A DNA stretch of 64,000 bases from an uncultured Clostridia bacterium (lineage in GTDB: Bacteria > Bacillota > Clostridia > Christensenellales > QALW01): positions 19,950 through 83,949 of the forward strand of contig CAKRZX010000008.1 in the NCBI GenBank assembly GCA_934434555.1, read 5' to 3'. How positions within the stretch are numbered: the stretch's first letter is position 1; each line of letters begins with the position of its first letter. Shown piece after piece: positions 59,659 through 64,000 of the stretch. A program made the translations under genes and the position numbers. Under the pieces are notes generated by a model that was not told the DNA's origin, did not search any database, and saw only the letters and a list, made by a program, of their open reading frames with translations.

Positions 59659-60504
59659 ATGAAAGAAAAAATTGCAATTCGCAAAAACACGGGTATTGAC
59701 AGTAAATTCGGATATAAACTTGACAAACACGTGCTTTCAAAAGGAAGATGCGGGTTTGAAAATGAAGTGCATACCCACAGTTATTTTGAAATCGAAATAG
59801 TTCTTAAAGGAACGCTGATTCATGAATTCAACGGCGAGAAAATCAAGGTGGGGCGGGGATACGCCTGCCTTATGATGCCCAATGACTTTCATACGCTGCA
59901 CATTGAAGAAGACGAAGACGTTTATATATACAATATTATTTTTCTTGAACACAGAATAGCCAACAGCATATTTCTTGAAATGTTCAAAAGCCGCGCAAAG
60001 TCAAAAATTCAGGTTCAGTTTGACGAAGTTCAACTTGAACGGGTGAAGAAACTGTACGATATGATGTACGAAGAGTACACGCAAAAGAAACTGCTGTCCG
60101 AAATGGTTGCTTCGTCACTTCTTAACTGCATAGTGGCCGAGATTTTAAGAAATTTTAAGCCCGTTGGAGAGGAAACAGGCGAAGAAAATATGCTTAATGA
60201 AGTTCTGCTGCGAATAGAGGAAAACATATGCTCGCCGGAGTTTTCGTTGCAGACTCTGTCGCAGAAACTTCGAAAATCGTCAAAATACATCAGCGCCATG
60301 ATAAAGGATGAATTGGGCGTAACTTTTAATCAGTATTTGCTCACAAAACGAATCGAACACGCAAAAAAACTGCTTCAAAACAGCAACGTGCGTGTGTACG
60401 ATGTTGCCGCATACTGCGGGTTCAATTCTTCAACCTATTTTATAAAAAAATTTCGCGAGGAAACGGGAATTTCACCGAAAGAATTTGCCCAAAGAAACAA
60501 GTAA
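59659..60504 (+). CDS. AraC-family transcriptional regulator
   Basis: The 281-residue protein has an N-terminal cupin ligand domain (about 20-110; HTHSYFEIEIVLKG) and a C-terminal double HTH (about 180-278; FSLQTLSQKLRKSSKYISAM and VYDVAAYCGFNSSTYFIKKF). AAGGAG lies before the ATG. Its position right after the surface-glycan operon makes it the best candidate for controlling that operon, perhaps at the inverted repeat between -35 and -10 near 50411. That link is inference. Confidence 0.92.
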   Translation: MKEKIAIRKNTGIDSKFGYKLDKHVLSKGRCGFENEVHTHSYFEIEIVLKGTLIHEFNGEKIKVGRGYACLMMPNDFHTLHIEEDEDVYIYNIIFLEHRIANSIFLEMFKSRAKSKIQVQFDEVQLERVKKLYDMMYEEYTQKKLLSEMVASSLLNCIVAEILRNFKPVGEETGEENMLNEVLLRIEENICSPEFSLQTLSQKLRKSSKYISAMIKDELGVTFNQYLLTKRIEHAKKLLQNSNVRVYDVAAYCGFNSSTYFIKKFREETGISPKEFAQRNK

Positions 60505-60546
60505 CCGGTTTTTGCCTTTCCCCATAGTATGTATGGGGTGAAGATT

Positions 60547-61374
60547 ATGGAGTACTTTGATGCGCATTGCGATTTTTTGTGGTGTAGGGCGACTGGACGC
60601 GTTTCGGCACTTGAAGAAAAGCGTGTTAACGGCAAGATAACTCTTGCCGTTTTTGAGGGCGATACGAGCCTTGATTTAATAAAGCGGCAGATCGATATAT
60701 ATAAAACGCAAACGACCGTCAGAAACAGCCGTATAGCATTTGAGGGGCTGAGCTGGGCAAAAGAGGGGGATGAAGCCTTTATTCTGTCCCTTGCGCCGCT
60801 TTATGTCGCTCCGGTATGGAACAGAAAAAATGCTTTCGGCGGCAGTTGCCGTGACGACGGACCCGTAACGGCACGGGGAAAAGAATTCTTACATAAATTC
60901 GATGAAAAGAATATTTATATCGACCTTGCCCATTCGGGACGGGAAATGTTTGCTTCCTGCGCAGATACCTTTGAGAACATTATGTTCAGCCACGGCTGCA
61001 TTTACGATATTGTTCCGCACCCGAGAAATATTACAAAAGGACAACTTAAAATTCTTATTGAGCGAAACGCTTTTTTCGGGCTGACGTTCTATTCAGGCTT
61101 TGCGGGCAAAAGCACGGAAGATTTTTTCAGGCATATTGAATATGTACTTGATGCCGGCGGCGAAAATATCCTCGGCATAGGCAGCGACATTGACGGGTGC
61201 AACGATATTGTGCTTCCCGCACGCGGCGCCGATGCGTTTGAATTTTTGAAAAACGAAATGCGAAAAAGAAATTATCCTGAAAAAATTATTGATAATATTT
61301 TATTTGAGAATCTGAAAAAGCGCGAAACAAAACAATTTGCAGAAAAAACGCAAGAAAGTGAAAAAAACCGTTGA
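60547..61374 (+). CDS. Membrane dipeptidase family (peptidase M19) protein
   Basis: The 275-residue protein is a renal-dipeptidase-type zinc enzyme: DAHCD (first metal pair), WNRKNAFGGSC, IDLAHSG, FSHGCIYDIVPHPRNI and GIGSDIDG line up with M19 motifs. It is shorter than the usual 310 or more residues. The substrate could be D-Ala or other dipeptides from peptidoglycan. The start ATG 60547 is chosen for GGGGTGA 5 nt upstream rather than ATG 60529. The stop codon is inside the tRNA promoter. Confidence 0.85.
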   Translation: MEYFDAHCDFLWCRATGRVSALEEKRVNGKITLAVFEGDTSLDLIKRQIDIYKTQTTVRNSRIAFEGLSWAKEGDEAFILSLAPLYVAPVWNRKNAFGGSCRDDGPVTARGKEFLHKFDEKNIYIDLAHSGREMFASCADTFENIMFSHGCIYDIVPHPRNITKGQLKILIERNAFFGLTFYSGFAGKSTEDFFRHIEYVLDAGGENILGIGSDIDGCNDIVLPARGADAFEFLKNEMRKRNYPEKIIDNILFENLKKRETKQFAEKTQESEKNR

Positions 61375-61399
61375 CAAAAAATACGATTGATAATATAAT
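61371..61399 (+). promoter_or_regulatory. Consensus promoter of the tRNA operon
   Basis: A perfect TTGACA (61371-61376), a 17-nt spacer and a perfect TATAAT (61394-61399). The -35 overlaps the stop of the dipeptidase gene. Confidence 0.85.
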
Positions 61400-61426
61400 A
61401 GTCCGTGCCTTGTGAGGAAAATCCAT

Positions 61427-61500
61427 GCGGGTGTAGTTCAATGGTAGAATCTCAGCCTTCCAAGCTGATTGCGTGGGTTCGATTCCCATCACCCGCTCCA
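61427..61500 (+). tRNA. tRNA-Gly (TCC)
   Basis: Acceptor GCGGGTG pairs with CACCCGC; anticodon TCC in ccTTCCAag context; T loop GTTCGATTC; CCA is encoded. Confidence 0.97.
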
Positions 61501-61527
61501 AGCCTTTAAGGCTGATTGGTGTTGTAT

Positions 61528-61604
61528 GCGCCAGTAGCTCAGTAGGATAGAGCAACGGCCTTCTAAGCCGTGTGTCGGGGGTTCGACTCCCTTCTGGCGC
61601 ACCA
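61528..61604 (+). tRNA. tRNA-Arg (TCT)
   Basis: Acceptor GCGCCAG pairs with CTGGCGC; anticodon TCT; T loop GTTCGACTC; CCA is encoded. Confidence 0.97.
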
Positions 61605-61617
61605 TTAACACTCTTAT

Positions 61618-61695
61618 GGTGGGTATAGCGCAGTTGGTTAGCGTGCCAGATTGTGGCTCTGGAGGTCGTGGGTTCGATTCCCACTACCCACCCCA
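61618..61695 (+). tRNA. tRNA-His (GTG)
   Basis: Acceptor GTGGGTA pairs with TACCCAC, with an encoded G at -1 (61618) opposite C73, the histidine identity pair. Anticodon GTG; CCA is encoded. Confidence 0.97.
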
Positions 61696-61704
61696 TTTTA
61701 TCAT

Positions 61705-61779
61705 TGGGGTGTAGCCAAGCGGTAAGGCAACGGATTTTGATTCCGTCATGCGCTGGTTCGAGCCCAGCCACCCCAGCCA
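61705..61779 (+). tRNA. tRNA-Gln (TTG)
   Basis: Acceptor TGGGGTG pairs with CACCCCA; anticodon TTG; T loop GTTCGAGCC; CCA is encoded. Confidence 0.97.
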
Positions 61780-61788
61780 AATTAATTT

Positions 61789-61864
61789 GATTCATTAGCT
61801 CAGCCGGCAGAGCACCTGACTTTTAATCAGGGTGTCCCGGGTTCAAATCCCGGATGGATCACCA
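61789..61864 (+). tRNA. tRNA-Lys (TTT)
   Basis: Acceptor GATTCAT pairs with ATGGATC (one G-T pair); anticodon TTT; T loop GTTCAAATC; CCA is encoded. An integrase remnant ends 30 bp downstream, so its 3' end may once have been an attachment site. Confidence 0.97.
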
Positions 61865-61866
61865 CG

Positions 61867-61896
61867 AAAAGCACTTCTTATCGGAAGTGCTTTTTA
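61867..61896. terminator. Terminator of the tRNA operon
   Basis: Stem aaaagcacttc / gaagtgctttt with T tracts on both strands. It also serves the convergent integrase remnant. Confidence 0.85.
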
Positions 61897-62196
61897 TTTC
61901 ATTTTGTCAAGGTGCATCATCGGCGAGAACTTGTTGCCGGAGCGGAAAACATATGTCTGCGCAAGATGAAGATAAACCTTAGTGATTTCAAGGCTTTCGT
62001 GCCCTAAAATATATTGAAGGCTTACCGGGTCGCCGCCGTTAACCAGGTAAAGCGTGGCGAAAGTATGCCGCAGTAAATGCGGGTGCAGCCGTTCAATGCC
62101 GGTTTCCTTTTTCAGTTTTCGAAACAGCATTTTTATTGCGTTGCCGGAGACGTTTAGCAGACACCCCTGATTTTTGCTCTTTGCGTAAATGAGGTA
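61894..62196 (-). pseudogene. Tyrosine recombinase (integrase) remnant, C-terminal ~100 residues
   Basis: The minus-strand frame is open from 62196 to the stop at 61894 and reads ...CLLNVSGNAIKMLFRKLKKE, HPHLLRHTFATLY, LQYILGHESLEITKVYLHLA. This is the C-terminal catalytic part of a phage-type integrase: His-x2-Arg, His and Tyr of the active site are present. The first catalytic Arg and the whole N-terminal DNA-binding part are missing, and a stop lies immediately upstream of 62196. It abuts tRNA-Lys, the classical position of an integrated element. Confidence 0.8.
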
Positions 62197-62472
62197 TTAA
62201 AGCATATCCACAGACATTCCCAAAGAGATGCAGAGCAATCAGATTGAAGATTTTGCGGTTTAAGCGTTGAAGTATTACACAAGGCAAAGAAGGGGGAAAA
62301 AGGCACTGCTACTGGAAAAGTGAGCGATTCCGCTTCTTAACTTGATGCGCTTCCAAGATAAAATACGGCTCTTGCTTTGGCAGGTAAAAAAGGGACAACA
62401 CGGCGGTATACATCATATCGCCGTGTTGTTGTGTTGGCAGATTTTTTCGCCGTATTATTTTGCAGTTGATTC
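62197..62472. other. Gene-free interval after the integrase remnant
   Basis: About 275 bp with no supported gene. It probably holds decayed element sequence. One hairpin (62395-62429) is described separately. Confidence 0.5.
62395..62429. terminator. Hairpin, terminator-like
   Basis: A perfect 11-bp stem (acaacacggcg / cgccgtgttgt) with a 13-nt loop. The T-rich stretch comes only 10 nt later on the plus strand, and the loop-proximal side has AAAAAAGGG upstream, so it may serve a lost minus-strand gene. Confidence 0.45.
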
Positions 62473-62528
62473 TTGACATCAACACAATTCTATGCTATAC
62501 TATAATTGATTGATTAGTTAGTTATCAA
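62473..62528 (+). promoter_or_regulatory. Promoter and TetR-type operator of the 62545 gene
   Basis: TTGACA (62473-62478), a 17-nt spacer and TATACT (62496-62501). Just downstream, TTGAT-tgattagttagtt-ATCAA (62506-62528) is a partial palindrome built from TGAT/TAGT steps, as in many TetR autoregulatory operators. Confidence 0.6.
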
Positions 62529-62544
62529 AAAGGAAGTAGCGTAT

Positions 62545-63141
62545 ATGAGAGCGACAGAAGAACAACACAACGCGCGCAAGCGGGAAATGATGGAGAAATG
62601 CTTCGACTGCTATGCCGAAAACGGGCTGACAGGCACGGGCATCAAGGCTTTGGCGGCTGCATGCGGCTGCACTACGGGAAATCTGTATTCCTACTTTAAC
62701 AGTGTGGATGAATTGATTATTGAGTCGACGGCATACTGTATGGAAAAGGTTGAGGACGACTTTATGGAGATGGCACCTACCGACCCCAAGGATGTTGTCC
62801 GATTTGTGAAGGAGGTCCCCTACTGGACGGCCAAAAAGCACGGCAAGAAATATCGACTGATGTATCAGATATATACCCATCCGAAATATATTGAATACGG
62901 CAAGAAATTTTTCGAAGGCGTCAACGAGCGCTATACCGAGTATGCCAAGCGGCTGGAGCCGAAGATAGGTATTCCGTACACGGTCATCACGCCGCTGATC
63001 TTTATCTTCGTCCGCGCCTGCGTACACTACGCCATGTTCGAGGACGAATATTATCTTCAAACCCAGATGGAGGTCTTAAAGCAGGGGGTTGCCCTGTTTG
63101 TGGATAAATACCGCTCACAATATTTGAACGGAGGTAATTGA
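62545..63141 (+). CDS. TetR/AcrR-family transcriptional regulator
   Basis: The 198-residue protein has an N-terminal HTH (about 10-58; GIKALAAACGCTTGNLYSYF) and a helical ligand/dimer domain. AAGGAAG precedes the ATG. It probably represses itself and the collagen-like lipoprotein gene that starts 2 nt after its stop. Codon choice looks richer in G/C-ending codons than the housekeeping genes, in line with arrival on the element that left the integrase remnant; that is an impression, not a computed result. Confidence 0.88.
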   Translation: MRATEEQHNARKREMMEKCFDCYAENGLTGTGIKALAAACGCTTGNLYSYFNSVDELIIESTAYCMEKVEDDFMEMAPTDPKDVVRFVKEVPYWTAKKHGKKYRLMYQIYTHPKYIEYGKKFFEGVNERYTEYAKRLEPKIGIPYTVITPLIFIFVRACVHYAMFEDEYYLQTQMEVLKQGVALFVDKYRSQYLNGGN

Positions 63142-63143
63142 AA

Positions 63144-64000
63144 ATGAAAAAACGGTTACTCGGAATCACATGTATACTTTTGATGCTGGGGATTATCTTT
63201 TCTTCCGGATGCGGCGTAAAGCCGGCAAAATCGGAGTCGAACCGATTGGAGGTGCGGAACAACGGCACGGCGATCCAGTGGAAATACAGCGACGAAACCG
63301 ATTGGCGCGACCTTGTGGCGCTTACCGAGCTGCGGGGCGCTGCCGGAGAAAACGGCAAAGACGGCATAGACGGAAAGAACGGTGCCGACGGTAAGAACGG
63401 AATCAACGGTACAAACGGAAAAGACGGCGTTGACGCCAAAAACATAGAAGTGCAGCGAGCCGAAACCCACATACAGTGGCGTTACGAGAGCGACGAGTGG
63501 CAGAACCTTGTGGCGATAGCCGATATCACAGGCCCCGCCGGACAGAACGGTTCAAACGGAAAAACACCGGAATTCCGTGTAAGCGAAAGTACACTGCAAT
63601 GGCGTTATGTCGGCGATGAAATATGGCTGAACCTGTACGACCTTTCGGTTTTGAAAGGACTCGACGGCAGAGACGGCGCTGACGGCAAGAATGGTATAAA
63701 CGGAAAAGACGGAGCCGACGGTAAAGACGGCATAAACGGACAAAATGGTGCGGACGGAAACACCCCCTTCATCGGTGAAAACGGCAACTGGTGGATCGGA
63801 GAAACCGACACCGGCGTAAAAGCCGCAGGCATTGACGGTGCTGACGGTGTTGACGGCGAAAAGGGTGATAAGGGCGACAAAGGTGACCCCGGCGAAAAGG
63901 GAGACAAGGGAGATAAGGGTGACAAAGGCGACAAGGGCGACCCCGGTCAGAACGGCGGAAGCTCCGGGTATTTTTACGGCACGGGGTATGTACCGTCAAC
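63144..64000 (+). CDS. Collagen-like lipoprotein, 5' part (continues past window end)
   Basis: ATG 63144 follows GGAGG at 8 nt; the frame stays open to the window end (285 codons seen). A lipoprotein-type signal ends at Cys23 (FSSGC). Collagen-like Gly-x-y tracts (about 64-97, 130-139, 172-205 and 229-272) alternate with three copies of a short aromatic motif: IQWKY...WRDLVAL, IQWRY...WQNLVAI and LQWRY...WLNLYDL. NGNWWIGETDTGVKA precedes the last tract. The GDKGDKGDPG portion would form a triple helix, giving a rigid surface stalk. The function is probably adhesion or display. Coupled to the TetR gene. Confidence 0.85.
   Translation, partial: MKKRLLGITCILLMLGIIFSSGCGVKPAKSESNRLEVRNNGTAIQWKYSDETDWRDLVALTELRGAAGENGKDGIDGKNGADGKNGINGTNGKDGVDAKNIEVQRAETHIQWRYESDEWQNLVAIADITGPAGQNGSNGKTPEFRVSESTLQWRYVGDEIWLNLYDLSVLKGLDGRDGADGKNGINGKDGADGKDGINGQNGADGNTPFIGENGNWWIGETDTGVKAAGIDGADGVDGEKGDKGDKGDPGEKGDKGDKGDKGDKGDPGQNGGSSGYFYGTGYVPS

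Noticed and set aside
59523..59726. A 67-codon minus-strand frame through the long inverted repeat, and a tiny MKKM frame in the loop
   Set aside because: The first overlaps the AraC promoter and gene start without signals; the second is too short to support, despite a purine-rich stretch before it.
61286..61795. A 169-codon minus-strand frame across the tRNA cluster with GIEPT.S and SRTPD motifs
   Set aside because: These motifs are the well-known false translation of antisense tRNA genes (T-arm GGTTCGA). Five good tRNAs on the plus strand explain the sequence.
61839..61864. Search for a second copy of the tRNA-Lys 3' end as an attR site
   Set aside because: No direct repeat of the T-arm/acceptor end was found between 61865 and 64000 by eye; it may lie beyond the window.
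63002..63999. Several minus-strand frames rich in Pro/Ser opposite the collagen-like gene
   Set aside because: They are reverse translations of Gly-x-y codons. The plus-strand frame has a ribosome site, a lipoprotein signal and regular repeats.

Overview
The window reads as chromosome from a Gram-positive anaerobe of the class Clostridia, probably an uncultured gut or other host-associated lineage. The basis is strong AGGAGG-type ribosome sites, TTGACA/TATAAT promoters with 17-nt spacers, ECF vitamin-transporter genes, a LiaF-like protein, an LtaS-like lipoteichoic-acid synthase, and the radical-SAM/DUF2344/RNase G gene set common in Clostridia. No phage structural genes, rRNA or CRISPR array were seen. 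The species cannot be fixed from sequence alone.

Layout. 1-244: tail of a sugar ABC substrate-binding protein. 334-6797: uvrB-uvrA, a LiaF-like membrane protein, then an HD-GYP protein. 6835-11195: a carbohydrate island with a DUF5060/DUF4038 hydrolase carrying an F5/8C-like domain, a GH109-like NAD-dependent enzyme and a divergent AraC regulator. 11199-18256: upp, an LtaS-like synthase, a GH2 beta-galactosidase and an O-antigen-ligase-like protein. 18321-23297: a tightly coupled operon (two radical SAM-associated proteins, RNase G, Sua5). 23449-28715: ParB-like protein, ComF, RdgB, YfcE-like phosphoesterase, two SGNH/SASA esterases and TspO. 28716-29555: a gene-free stretch of duplicated hairpin repeats. 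29556-36065 (minus): a four-gene operon (NahK-like kinase, membrane protein, ThyX-like protein, GT2) and a large ABC/FtsX fusion. 36266-48514: a 13-gene operon, mostly housekeeping (TcdA, SDR, PrmA, RarA, EcfA1-A2-T, TruA, two U32 proteins, AroC, AroQ). 48567-50288: a polytopic DUF6056-like protein.

50403-59594 is the most unusual part. Seven closely spaced genes appear to form one operon: a membrane-anchored surface protein, a lipoprotein DUF5060/DUF4038 glycosidase, a sugar isomerase, a cytoplasmic paralogue of the glycosidase, a two-domain secreted protein, a 37-residue peptide, and a three-domain anchored surface protein. The three surface/secreted proteins share a repeated beta-rich module that I do not recognise. 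The operon ends at a very long inverted repeat and is followed by an AraC regulator and an M19 dipeptidase. I read it as a surface glycan-capture and degradation system: modules bind outside, the lipoprotein enzyme cuts outside, and the isomerase and cytoplasmic enzyme finish inside.

61371-64000: a five-tRNA operon (Gly, Arg, His, Gln, Lys), the remnant of a tyrosine integrase directly after tRNA-Lys, then a TetR regulator coupled to a collagen-like lipoprotein that runs off the window. This end looks like the scar of an integrated element.

The GH109-like enzyme, beta-galactosidase, hexosamine-1-kinase-like protein and sialate-esterase-like protein together hint at host or mucin-type glycans as food. 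That is an inference.
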